64,000 nucleotides of DNA from Caldicellulosiruptor morganii (lineage in GTDB: Bacteria; Bacillota; Thermoanaerobacteria; Caldicellulosiruptorales; Caldicellulosiruptoraceae), in contig NZ_CP113865.1 of the NCBI RefSeq assembly GCF_026810225.1, positions 1,136,001 to 1,200,000 of the forward strand, written 5' to 3'. Positions 33,350 through 41,691 of this stretch are shown here, piece by piece. The notes beneath the pieces were generated by a model. It saw only the letters and a program-made list of their open reading frames with translations, was not told the origin of the DNA and did not search any database. Within the stretch, counting starts at the first letter, position 1; every line of letters begins with the position of its first letter. Made by a program: the position numbers and the translations under genes.

Positions 33350-34618
33350 TTGATAAATCTCTGGACACTTGACAACAGGCTTCGGCTGGTTTATGAGAAG
33401 ATTGAAACTGTTAAAACAGTAAGTGTAGGAGTGTGGATTTTAGCAGGTTCAAGATATGAAACTAAAAGTGAGAATGGAATTTCACATTTCATTGAGCACA
33501 TTCTTTTTAAAGGGACAGAGAATAGAAGTGCAAAAGAGATAGTATATGAAATAGAATCAATAGGTGGGCAGATTAATGCATTCACTGCGAAGGAATATAC
33601 GTGTTTTTATGTAAGAGTGTTGGATGAGTTTTTGGAAAAGGCGTTTGAAATTCTATCTGACATAATTCTGAACCCTTTAATTAGTCAAGAAGACATTGAA
33701 AAAGAAAAAACTGTAATAATTGAGGAAATTAATATGTCAAAAGATGATCCGGAAGAGATTTTGTATCAATCACTAAATGATTTGATATGGAAAGGAGAGG
33801 CATTGTCTTATCCGATAATTGGTAAAGAGACTACTGTAAAGAAGGTTGATAAGGATAGGATTCTGAATTTCATGAACAAGAGGTATAGACCCGAAAATGC
33901 AGTCATTTCAGTTGCGGGCAATTTTGATGAAAAATTTCTTGTGAGTTTGTGCGAGAAGTATTTCGGCAGGTGGGAAAACAATACAAGAGCAACAGATGAG
34001 AACAAAACAAAGCCTGCATTTAATAGAGGCATAGCAATAAAGTCAAAAAAGGGTGATCAGGTTCAAATTGCGATAGCCTTTGAGGGTTTTGGACAACAAC
34101 ACGAAGATGTTTACAAACTGTTAATAGTTTCGAACATTCTTGGTGGTGGGATGAGTTCAAGGCTTTTTCAAAAAATAAGAGAAGACCTCGGACTGGTGTA
34201 CAGTGTAAGTTCTTTTGTTAGCACCTACAAAGATGTGGGAAGTCTAATAATTTATGCTGGAACCAACCCTAAAAATTTGGAGGTTGTTTATAAAGAAATT
34301 CTCAATCAGATTGGTCTTCTGGTGAAAGGTAATTTGAAACCTGAGGAGGTGGAGGTTGCAAAACAACAGATAAAAGGAAGCATTATTTTTGGTTTGGAGA
34401 ATACAAGCAGTAGAATGTCCAATATCGGTAAGAATATGTTGCTCTTGAACAAAGTAATTGATTTAAATGAAATAATTGATAAAATTAATTCCATCAGATT
34501 TGACCAGGTTATGGAAATTATACAGGGAGTACTGACAAAGGAGTTTTCTGTGGCTGTTGTAGGAAACAAAAAAGAGATAAATAGCAGTATTTTTGAGCAA
34601 AGAATTGTTGTAAGGTAA
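33350..34618 (+). CDS. M16-family zinc peptidase (processing peptidase-like, YmxG type)
   Basis: This 422-residue protein has the inverted zinc motif HFIEH at residues 46-50 and the downstream Glu in VIIEEINMSKDDPEE. The two-domain M16B layout fits its length. RLFQKIREDLGLVYSV is the conserved substrate-positioning Arg/Tyr segment of the second half. The start is TTG 33350 after GAGGAGGGTAG. dut and a ymxH-like gene follow, which matches the Bacillus mlpA/ymxG neighbourhood. Confidence 0.92.
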   Translation: MINLWTLDNRLRLVYEKIETVKTVSVGVWILAGSRYETKSENGISHFIEHILFKGTENRSAKEIVYEIESIGGQINAFTAKEYTCFYVRVLDEFLEKAFEILSDIILNPLISQEDIEKEKTVIIEEINMSKDDPEEILYQSLNDLIWKGEALSYPIIGKETTVKKVDKDRILNFMNKRYRPENAVISVAGNFDEKFLVSLCEKYFGRWENNTRATDENKTKPAFNRGIAIKSKKGDQVQIAIAFEGFGQQHEDVYKLLIVSNILGGGMSSRLFQKIREDLGLVYSVSSFVSTYKDVGSLIIYAGTNPKNLEVVYKEILNQIGLLVKGNLKPEEVEVAKQQIKGSIIFGLENTSSRMSNIGKNMLLLNKVIDLNEIIDKINSIRFDQVMEIIQGVLTKEFSVAVVGNKKEINSSIFEQRIVVR

Positions 34619-34641
34619 ATTAAAAAGGAGATGGTAGACAG

Positions 34642-35082
34642 ATGATTCTGAAAATAAAAAGAGCAGATGATGCATGGGATTTGCCACTGCCGCAGTATGC
34701 TTCATCTGGTTCTGCAGGGATGGATCTTTTTGCTTGTGTGGATGGTGAAATGGTAATAAACCCAGGAGAGATAAGGCTTATTAGAACGGGAATATATATA
34801 GAACTTCCGGATGGATATGAAGCACAAATAAGACCAAGAAGCGGACTTGCATTAAAGTACGGTATTACTATTCTAAACTCTCCTGGAACAATTGACAGTG
34901 ATTATAGAGGGGAGGTTTGTGTAATTTTGATTAATCTTGGGAATAATCCCTTTGTTATAAAAAGAGGTGACAGAATAGCTCAAATGGTAATATGCAAGTA
35001 CGAAAAGGCGAAAATTGAAGAAGTTCAGGAACTTTCTGAAACAGATCGTGGGGATGGTGGATTTGGATCAACAGGCATTTAA
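34642..35082 (+). CDS. dut: dUTP diphosphatase
   Basis: This 146-residue trimeric dUTPase keeps uracil out of DNA. All five motifs are visible: GSAGMDLFA, the RPRSGLALK phosphate loop, the [10 protein letters not shown] uracil/Tyr segment, RGDRIAQMV and the flexible C-terminal [10 protein letters not shown] that closes over the substrate. AAAAGGAG precedes the ATG. Confidence 0.96.
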   Translation: MILKIKRADDAWDLPLPQYASSGSAGMDLFACVDGEMVINPGEIRLIRTGIYIELPDGYEAQIRPRSGLALKYGITILNSPGTIDSDYRGEVCVILINLGNNPFVIKRGDRIAQMVICKYEKAKIEEVQELSETDRGDGGFGSTGI

Positions 35083-35113
35083 GAAGTTTTTTAATGAAGA
35101 GGTGTTATAAAGC

Positions 35114-35350
35114 TTGCTTTTGAGTAATATAAAAAATTCAAAACCTATTATTTGTCAGAATTCAGGTAAGATCATAGGCAGTTCAGATACTGTAGAGCTG
35201 TTGATTGATGATAATGGGAATATTTGCAGTATTGAGATTAAGAAAAGAAGGAATTTTCGGTGGGATACAGAAGTAATTAACTGGGAAGACATAGTTATAA
35301 TTGGGGATGATGTGATAATTGTAAATATGAAAGAGGGGGAACAAGAGTGA
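35114..35350 (+). CDS. YlmC/YmxH-like PRC-barrel protein
   Basis: This 78-residue protein has small beta-barrel character with the pattern NSGKIIGSSDTVELLIDDNGNI followed by IEIKKRR, and a late VINWEDIVIIGDDVIIV. That is the YlmC/YmxH PRC-barrel pattern (G.IG...DL..D...G.I..., W..I..IG.DVI.V). YmxH in Bacillus sits beside the M16 peptidase gene, as here. The start is TTG at 35114. Its function is unknown. The 3' end overlaps the next gene by 4 bases (GTGA). Confidence 0.75.
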   Translation: MLLSNIKNSKPIICQNSGKIIGSSDTVELLIDDNGNICSIEIKKRRNFRWDTEVINWEDIVIIGDDVIIVNMKEGEQE

Positions 35351-35937
35351 TACTTCCAACCTCTTTTTTTGGATACTCAAAAGCTGAAGTGAGAACTTAT
35401 ATTGAAAGGCTAAATGAAGATTTTGAAAACCGTTTTAACAGGCTTGAAAAGCAAGAGGAACTGTTGATGGCGGAAAATGAGAGGATAAAAAGAGAAATTG
35501 AGAGATTGAATCATCAGTTGTCTGTGATAAATATAAAGGATATTAGCTGTTACCAAAAGTTTATTGATGAGTATTTTTTTAGTGAGTGGGAAAAATACTA
35601 TTTACAAAAGGCTTTAGAAATAGAGTCAGAGTATTCAAAAAGTTTAGAAGAATTGGAAAAAATCAGAGATAATATCTTTAACAATATCTCATACATAAAA
35701 AAGCAGAAAGAAAAATTATTAAAAAAATTAAAAGATACGTTAAATGAAGTAGAGAACCTACTTACAAATGAAGATGATGTCCCTCATAGGAAATTGCAAA
35801 AGGACTTTTATGTGGATGGAAATTTGATATTGCCAGCAGGTATTGTTGTCAATCATGAGGTTATTGAAAGTATGAAAGAGAAAGGGATATTGATAGAATT
35901 TTTAAAACATCTTGCGAAGGAGGATGAAGATATATGA
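35347..35937 (+). CDS. DivIVA-like coiled-coil protein
   Basis: This 196-residue protein starts at GTG 35347, overlapping the previous stop. FFGYSKAEVRTYIERL at residues about 7-22 resembles the DivIVA/GpsB N-terminal membrane-curvature motif (GY....V..FL..). Coiled coil follows at about 22-60 and 90-140. The last 50 residues contain NLILPAGIVVNHEVIESMKEKG, a motif I do not know. It may be a septum or pole scaffold; this is inferred from the N-terminal motif only. Confidence 0.6.
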   Translation: MILPTSFFGYSKAEVRTYIERLNEDFENRFNRLEKQEELLMAENERIKREIERLNHQLSVINIKDISCYQKFIDEYFFSEWEKYYLQKALEIESEYSKSLEELEKIRDNIFNNISYIKKQKEKLLKKLKDTLNEVENLLTNEDDVPHRKLQKDFYVDGNLILPAGIVVNHEVIESMKEKGILIEFLKHLAKEDEDI

Positions 35938-36422
35938 GTATTGAAGTAAAGGTTTTAGAGATTCTTGAACAGAATCCAAAGCTTTCTGCCGAGGAAATTG
36001 CTATTATGCTGAATGAAAATAAAGAGAATATCGAAATGATAATAAAAAAGCTTGAAAACGAGAAGGTGATAGTAAAATACCACACAATTGTTGACTGGGA
36101 AAAGACAGAAAAAGAAGTGGTTGAAGCAATAATTGAGGTAAAAGTAACTCCTCAAAGAGGATTTGGATATGACGCAATTGCAAAGCGGATATACAAGTTT
36201 CCTGAAGTAAAGGCTGTTTATCTTCTCTCTGGTGATTATGATCTGCATGTAATTGTTGAAGGTAAGAGTATGAAAGACATTGCACACTTTGTAGGTTCAA
36301 AACTTGCACCGCTTGAATATGTTTTGTCTACAGCAACTCATTTTATAATGAAGAAGTACAAAGATGCAGGAGTAATTCTGGAAGATGGTGAGAAGGACGA
36401 CAGGGAGGTAATAACACCGTGA
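35934..36422 (+). CDS. Lrp/AsnC-family transcriptional regulator
   Basis: This 162-residue protein has an N-terminal winged helix (residues about 5-55; LSAEEIAIMLNENKENIEMI) and a C-terminal RAM/ACT-like ligand domain (about 65-145) with VKAVYLLSGDYDLHVIVEG, the typical Lrp signature. It overlaps the DivIVA-like gene and the aminotransferase gene by 4 bases each. It therefore probably senses an amino acid related to the aminotransferase product. Confidence 0.9.
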   Translation: MSIEVKVLEILEQNPKLSAEEIAIMLNENKENIEMIIKKLENEKVIVKYHTIVDWEKTEKEVVEAIIEVKVTPQRGFGYDAIAKRIYKFPEVKAVYLLSGDYDLHVIVEGKSMKDIAHFVGSKLAPLEYVLSTATHFIMKKYKDAGVILEDGEKDDREVITP

Positions 36423-37642
36423 ATAATTTAGAAAGATTTTTATCAAGGTCTGTCCAGAGTGTCCCACCTTCGGGTATCAGGAAATTTTTTGACATTGTAT
36501 CTGAAATGAAGGATGCACTTTCACTTGGTGTTGGTGAACCGGACTTTGTAACGCCATGGAGTATAAGAGAGATGGGTATATACTCTATTGAGGAAGGGCA
36601 TACACATTACACATCCAATTTTGGTCTTCTTGAACTTAGAAAAGAAATAAGTAGTTACTTGAAAAGGAGATTTGACCTTGATTATCCCAATTACAGAGAT
36701 CAGATTTTGGTTACAGTCGGAGCAAGTGAAGCAATTGACATTGCACTTAGAAGTATTGTAAATCCAGGTGACGAGGTTTTAATTCCTGAGCCCTGTTTTG
36801 TTTCTTACAAACCCTGTACAATCTTTGCAGGTGGGGTTCCGGTTGCAGTTTCCACAAAGTCAGAAAATGACTTTAAACTTCGTCCGGAGGATATAATATC
36901 TAAAATTACACCAAGAACAAAAGTTTTAATACTTTCATATCCAAATAATCCAACAGGCGCGATTATGACCAGGGAAGACTTAAAAGAGCTTGTGGATGTT
37001 TTAAAGGATAGGGATATCATTGTAATTTCAGATGAGATTTACGCTGAGCTTACATATGAGGGTGATCATGTTTCTGTTGCAAATTTTCCGGAGATGAAGG
37101 ACAAAACAATACTAATAAATGGGTTTTCAAAAGCATTTGCAATGACAGGCTGGAGACTCGGGTTTGTGGCAGCAAATGAAATTTTTATCAAAGCAATGGC
37201 GAAGGTTCATCAGTACATTATTATGAGTGCACCTACATTTTCTCAGTATGCAGCAATTGAAGCCTTGCGAAATGGTGAAGCAGAAGTTGAAAAGATGAGA
37301 GAAGAATACAATCGGAGAAGACGCTATATGGTGAATAGATTCAATAAAATGGGACTTGAGTGTTTTGAACCAAAAGGGGCATTTTATGTTTTTCCCTCAA
37401 TAAAGTCCACAGGTCTTTCATCAGAAGAATTTGCCGAAAGGCTTTTATATCAGCAAAAGGTTGCAGTTGTACCGGGAACTGCATTTGGAGAATGTGGGGA
37501 AGGTTTTATAAGATGTTCCTACGCATACTCCTTAGAAACTATTAAAGAGGCTCTGGATAGAATAGAAATATTTGTTAAAAATCTTAAATATCCAAATGAG
37601 AGCCAAGGAATTCAGAAAAATAGTATGGTAGTGGAGCAGTGA
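36419..37642 (+). CDS. Class I/II aminotransferase (aspartate/aromatic type)
   Basis: This 407-residue PLP enzyme has a fold-type I core: GVGEPDFVTPWSIRE at the N terminus, SYPNNPTGA, SDEIYAELTYEG with the PLP-stacking Asp and Tyr, and the Schiff-base Lys in NGFSKAFAMTGWRLG. RCSYAYS near the end holds the substrate-carboxylate Arg. The start is GTG 36419. Substrate is not clear; aspartate, alanine or aromatic acids are all possible. Its last 59 bases overlap the convergent pseudouridine synthase gene. Confidence 0.92.
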   Translation: MNNLERFLSRSVQSVPPSGIRKFFDIVSEMKDALSLGVGEPDFVTPWSIREMGIYSIEEGHTHYTSNFGLLELRKEISSYLKRRFDLDYPNYRDQILVTVGASEAIDIALRSIVNPGDEVLIPEPCFVSYKPCTIFAGGVPVAVSTKSENDFKLRPEDIISKITPRTKVLILSYPNNPTGAIMTREDLKELVDVLKDRDIIVISDEIYAELTYEGDHVSVANFPEMKDKTILINGFSKAFAMTGWRLGFVAANEIFIKAMAKVHQYIIMSAPTFSQYAAIEALRNGEAEVEKMREEYNRRRRYMVNRFNKMGLECFEPKGAFYVFPSIKSTGLSSEEFAERLLYQQKVAVVPGTAFGECGEGFIRCSYAYSLETIKEALDRIEIFVKNLKYPNESQGIQKNSMVVEQ

Positions 37643-38462
37643 TTTTGTATTCTTTTTCTGTTAGTTTGAATTTAAAACATATAGAATAGTCATGAAGCAA
37701 TAAAGGAGCATGTGTATATTTTTCAATGCCATACAAAGAGTCCCCTACAATAGGATGGTCTATTGAAGCCAGGTGGACTCTTATCTGATGTGTTCGTCCG
37801 GTTATAGGCTTTAGCTTTAAAACTGAAAAATTTTCGTTTTGCTCAATTACTTCAAACATTGTGACTGCATACTTTCCTCTTTCATTGATTTCTCTTTTAA
37901 TACCATCGCCTGATCTTTTGATGGGTTTTTCTATGAACCCACTTTTTTTTGTCAATTTTCCATGTACTACTGCAATATATGTCTTTTCAACACACCTTTT
38001 TTCAAACTCCTGGGAAATTATGCTGTGAAAGTACGAGTTTTTGGCAAACACCACAATGCCAGAGGTATCTTTGTCAAGCCTGTTTATTATATGTGAAGTA
38101 AGGCCTTGAAGATTTAAATATGCTTCTACATAATTTGCAAGCGTATCAAAATAATGTCCTTTTGAAGGATGTGAAGGAATACCGGATGGCTTGTTAACAA
38201 ACAAAAAAAATTGGTCTTCAAATAAAATGTCAATGTTACCTTTTGCAGGCACTATATTTGAAGGTGAATCTTCAAGTTGAATATCTATAACTGAGTTTTC
38301 AAGAGGATACTCATTTATAGAAAATACCGGTGGGATAAATTTTATTCTGTTATTGAATTTTAATCTGCTCAACATAGTTGATGATAAAAATAGTTTTTTT
38401 CTTAAAATTTGCCTGTAAGTCATATTTAGATCCTCTTTTTTTACTATATATACCAGTCTCAT
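37584..38462 (-). CDS. RluA-family 23S/tRNA pseudouridine synthase
   Basis: Starting from ATG 38462, this 292-residue enzyme has an S4-like N-terminal region (MRLVYIVKKEDLNMTYRQIL) and the catalytic domain with HIINRLDKDTSGIVVFAKN, in which the Asp after RL is the nucleophile. KPITGRTHQIRVHLA and HPIVGDSLYG are further RluA signatures. ATG 38423 has the better ribosome site (GAGGAT) but would lose half of the S4-like part. A longer frame to 38528 has no ribosome site. It ends 59 bases inside the convergent aminotransferase gene. Confidence 0.9.
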   Translation of the reverse strand: MRLVYIVKKEDLNMTYRQILRKKLFLSSTMLSRLKFNNRIKFIPPVFSINEYPLENSVIDIQLEDSPSNIVPAKGNIDILFEDQFFLFVNKPSGIPSHPSKGHYFDTLANYVEAYLNLQGLTSHIINRLDKDTSGIVVFAKNSYFHSIISQEFEKRCVEKTYIAVVHGKLTKKSGFIEKPIKRSGDGIKREINERGKYAVTMFEVIEQNENFSVLKLKPITGRTHQIRVHLASIDHPIVGDSLYGIEKYTHAPLLLHDYSICFKFKLTEKEYKITAPLPYYFSEFLGSHLDI

Positions 38463-38584
38463 TGTAAAATTTTCTTTCTCCCTTCCTGTTAAAAGTTGAG
38501 CACATATGATATGATAATTTAAAGACATAATAAATACAATGGGTATTTTGAAACCAAAAAAAGAAACTGAGGTGGTATTGAGAT

Positions 38585-39487
38585 ATGGCTTTCAAATCAG
38601 GGTTTGTAGCTCTAATAGGACGTCCCAATGTTGGCAAGTCTACGCTTATGAACTATTTTGTAGGCAAGAAGATATCAATAATTTCGCCAAAACCACAAAC
38701 AACAAGAAATAGTATAAAGGGTATATTGACACTTGATGATGCTCAGATAATATTCATCGACACTCCAGGTGTACATCCGCCCAAAAATAAACTTGGAGAA
38801 TATATGGTGAAGGTTTCTGAAAAAACCTTAAAAGAGGTTGATTTGATCCTGTATATTGTTGAAGCTATCGATAGCGGTATAGGTCCATGGGATGAGACAA
38901 TTTTAGAGAAGTTAAAAGAAGTACAAACACCCAAGATACTTGTTCTGAACAAAGCTGATTTGGCTTCAAAAGAAAACATTGAAATTTTAAAGAGTCTTTT
39001 TTCAAGCAGGTTAAATTTCGAATTTATAATTGAAATAGCAGCTATAAACGGGTATAACTGTGATGTATTGTTAGAAAAAATCAAGTCATTGCTTCCCGAG
39101 GGACCAAAATATTATCTTGATGATATGACAACAGATGTGAGAGAAAGTTTTATTGTTGCAGAGATAATAAGAGAAAAACTTTTGTTAAATCTTTCTGAAG
39201 AAGTACCGCACGGGGTTGGAGTTTCAGTCGAAAAGTTTTCTGAAAGAGAAAACAAGGATATTCTGGACATAGAAGCCACTATTTACTGTGAAAAGGAGTC
39301 CCACAAAGCAATAATTATTGGCAAGGGTGGACAGATGCTCAAAAAAATAGGAATACAGGCTCGAGAAGAGCTTGAAATGTTATTTGGAATAAAAGTCAAT
39401 CTTCAGCTATGGGTAAAGGTAAAGAAGAATTGGCGAGATGATATAACAGCAATGAAAATGCTTGGATATAACATAAAAGAGGTTTGA
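38585..39487 (+). CDS. era: GTPase Era
   Basis: This 300-residue GTPase helps mature 16S rRNA and assemble the 30S subunit. G1 is [12 protein letters not shown] near residues 12-23, G3 is DTPGVHPP, G4 is NKAD, and the C-terminal KH domain has [20 protein letters not shown] precedes the ATG. recO follows after six bases, a common Firmicutes pairing. Confidence 0.96.
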   Translation: MAFKSGFVALIGRPNVGKSTLMNYFVGKKISIISPKPQTTRNSIKGILTLDDAQIIFIDTPGVHPPKNKLGEYMVKVSEKTLKEVDLILYIVEAIDSGIGPWDETILEKLKEVQTPKILVLNKADLASKENIEILKSLFSSRLNFEFIIEIAAINGYNCDVLLEKIKSLLPEGPKYYLDDMTTDVRESFIVAEIIREKLLLNLSEEVPHGVGVSVEKFSERENKDILDIEATIYCEKESHKAIIIGKGGQMLKKIGIQAREELEMLFGIKVNLQLWVKVKKNWRDDITAMKMLGYNIKEV

Positions 39488-39493
39488 TGAATA

Positions 39494-40228
39494 ATGAAAT
39501 TTATAAAGGCAAGGGGTATTGTGCTAAAAGACATAAATTTCGAAGAGTCAAGTAAGATATTGACCATTTTGACTGCCGAGATAGGAAAGATTCAGGCACT
39601 TTCAAAAAATTGCAGGCGAACCCTAAGTCCTTTGAGTGCTTGTTCGCAGCCGCTAATATATTCTGAGTTTGTACTTACAAAGACAAAAGATGTCTATTCT
39701 ATATCGTCGGCAAGTGTAATTGAATCCTTTTTTGACCTTACACATGATGTTGGACTTACAATTTACTCCAGTTATTTGATAGAACTTGTAGACAACTTTA
39801 TTGAATTAGAACAGAAGAACGAGGACGTATTGAGGCTTTTATTAAATTCACTGTATATGCTGAAAAAGGGGGCAGACCCGGAGACTATTTGCAGAATTTT
39901 TGAGATTAAAATCTTAATCTTTACAGGTTTTTTTCCACAGTTTACTCAATGTGTAAAATGTCATAATTCAAGTTTGAGTCAGATTTTTTTCTCTTTCAAA
40001 AATTCGGGAATTGTTTGTCCGGATTGTAAAGAAGAAGGAGATGTAAAAATTGATCTTAAAACTGTTGAGAAAATTCTAATAATTGCAGCAACTGATTTGA
40101 AAAAATTAAGCAGAATAAAAATTGACAGAGAGCTAAACACTATTTTAAAAAATTTGATGACCACATATATAAAGCTGGTTTTACAAAAAGATTTCAAGAT
40201 TCTTGATTTTTTTAGATTTATAAAATAA
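39494..40228 (+). CDS. recO: DNA repair protein RecO
   Basis: This 244-residue protein has an N-terminal OB-fold (KARGIVLKDINFEESSKIL), a helical middle, and a zinc site made of CVKCH and CPDCK (CxxC pairs near residues 155 and 178). It loads RecA with RecR in gap repair. Directly after era. Confidence 0.92.
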   Translation: MKFIKARGIVLKDINFEESSKILTILTAEIGKIQALSKNCRRTLSPLSACSQPLIYSEFVLTKTKDVYSISSASVIESFFDLTHDVGLTIYSSYLIELVDNFIELEQKNEDVLRLLLNSLYMLKKGADPETICRIFEIKILIFTGFFPQFTQCVKCHNSSLSQIFFSFKNSGIVCPDCKEEGDVKIDLKTVEKILIIAATDLKKLSRIKIDRELNTILKNLMTTYIKLVLQKDFKILDFFRFIK

Positions 40229-40273
40229 AATAAAGTCGACTGCACAAAATAAATTGAAGGTGGTAATGATAGT

Positions 40274-41578
40274 ATGGTGACAATGGATGAGATAGTTTCG
40301 CTTTGTAAACGTCGAGGCTTTATATTCCAATCAAGTGAGATATATGGTGGACTAAATAGTTGCTGGGATTATGGACCACTGGGCGTTGAGATGAAAAACA
40401 ATATAAAAAGACTCTGGTGGAAGGCAAATGTTCAGCTCAGAGATGACGTTGTTGGTATTGACTCGAGTATATTAATGAATCCCAAGGTATGGGAAGCAAG
40501 CGGACATTTACAAAATTTTGCTGATCCCATGGCTGATTGTAAGGTTTGCAAAAAAAGATGGAGGACAGATCAGCTTTCTGAGTACAAATGCCCTGAGTGT
40601 GGAGGAGAATTGACAGAACCTCGAATGTTCAATCTCATGTTTAAAACATTTATGGGACCTGTCGAGGATGAATCTGCTGTGGTTTACCTTAGACCTGAAA
40701 CTGCCCAGGGCATATTTGTAAACTTTTTGAACGTTCAGCAAACAATGAGAAAAAAGCTTCCATTTGGAATTGCGCAAATAGGAAAATCATTTCGGAATGA
40801 AATAACACCTGGCAATTTTATTTTTAGAACAAGAGAATTTGAGCAAATGGAGATAGAATATTTTGTAAAACCTGGAACCGATGAATACTGGCACAAACAC
40901 TGGATTGAACAGCGAATAAACTGGTACTACAAACTTGGTATTAGAAAAGAAAATATTAGAATAAGAGAGCATGGCAAAGATGAACTTGCACATTATGCGA
41001 AGGCATGTGTCGATATTGAATATTTATTCCCGATGGGCTGGTCAGAACTTGAAGGAATTGCAAATAGAACAGACTTTGATTTATCAAGACATCAGGAGCA
41101 TAGCGGACAAAATCTAACTTATTTTGATGATGAAACAAAGCAGAGATATATTCCATATGTAATTGAGCCGTCGGCCGGTGTTGACAGGTCACTTCTTGCC
41201 TTCTTGATTGATGCCTATGAAAACCAGAAGATTGATGAAAATGATACAAGAGTGGTACTGCACCTTCATCCTGCCATTGCACCGGTTAAAGCAGCCATTT
41301 TCCCGCTTTTGAAAAAAGAAGAACTTATAAACAAAGCTAAAGAAATTTACAGTAATCTAAAGTACAGGTGGATTGTTCAGTATGACGAAAGTGGAAGTAT
41401 AGGGCGAAGATACAGACGCCAGGACGAAATTGGTACGCCATTTGGAATAACTGTGGACTATCAGACCTTAGAAGACAACACAGTGACCATCAGAGACAGA
41501 GATACAATGGAACAGGTAAGAGTTCATATTGAAGAAATAGTTCCATATTTAGAAGAAAAAATAGAGGTAAAATTTTAA
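40274..41578 (+). CDS. glyS: Glycyl-tRNA synthetase, single-chain alpha2 type
   Basis: This 434-residue class II synthetase is of the eukaryote/archaea-like dimeric kind, not the alpha2beta2 GlyQ/GlyS kind. [17 protein letters not shown] and WDYGPLG open the protein. A CxxC pair set (CKVCKKRW with CPECGGE) lies near residue 90. Motif 2 is [20 protein letters not shown] and motif 3 is [14 protein letters not shown]. The C-terminal anticodon-binding domain begins near residue 340. Slightly shorter than the usual ~460. ATG 40283 is a possible later start. Confidence 0.94.
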   Translation: MVTMDEIVSLCKRRGFIFQSSEIYGGLNSCWDYGPLGVEMKNNIKRLWWKANVQLRDDVVGIDSSILMNPKVWEASGHLQNFADPMADCKVCKKRWRTDQLSEYKCPECGGELTEPRMFNLMFKTFMGPVEDESAVVYLRPETAQGIFVNFLNVQQTMRKKLPFGIAQIGKSFRNEITPGNFIFRTREFEQMEIEYFVKPGTDEYWHKHWIEQRINWYYKLGIRKENIRIREHGKDELAHYAKACVDIEYLFPMGWSELEGIANRTDFDLSRHQEHSGQNLTYFDDETKQRYIPYVIEPSAGVDRSLLAFLIDAYENQKIDENDTRVVLHLHPAIAPVKAAIFPLLKKEELINKAKEIYSNLKYRWIVQYDESGSIGRRYRRQDEIGTPFGITVDYQTLEDNTVTIRDRDTMEQVRVHIEEIVPYLEEKIEVKF

Positions 41579-41607
41579 ATAAAATGTGTTCTCAAATTGC
41601 AAAAATA

Positions 41608-41616
41608 TGCTATAAT
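41608..41616 (+). promoter_or_regulatory. Extended -10 promoter of ppdK
   Basis: TGCTATAAT is an extended -10 element (TG-n-TATAAT). Only a weak -35 (TTCTCA, 16 bp upstream) is seen. A 10-bp palindrome TGGCATGCCA lies at 41628-41637, just after the expected start point. Confidence 0.55.
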
Positions 41617-41691
41617 ATTTTATGTTGTGGCATGCCAAGTTTCCCCTTTATATATTTTTTCCAAATAAATTTCACATAGGAGGGATTTTAA

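Noticed and set aside
38463-38528. Longer pseudouridine synthase N terminus
   Set aside because: No ribosome site and no family similarity before MRLVYIVKKED.
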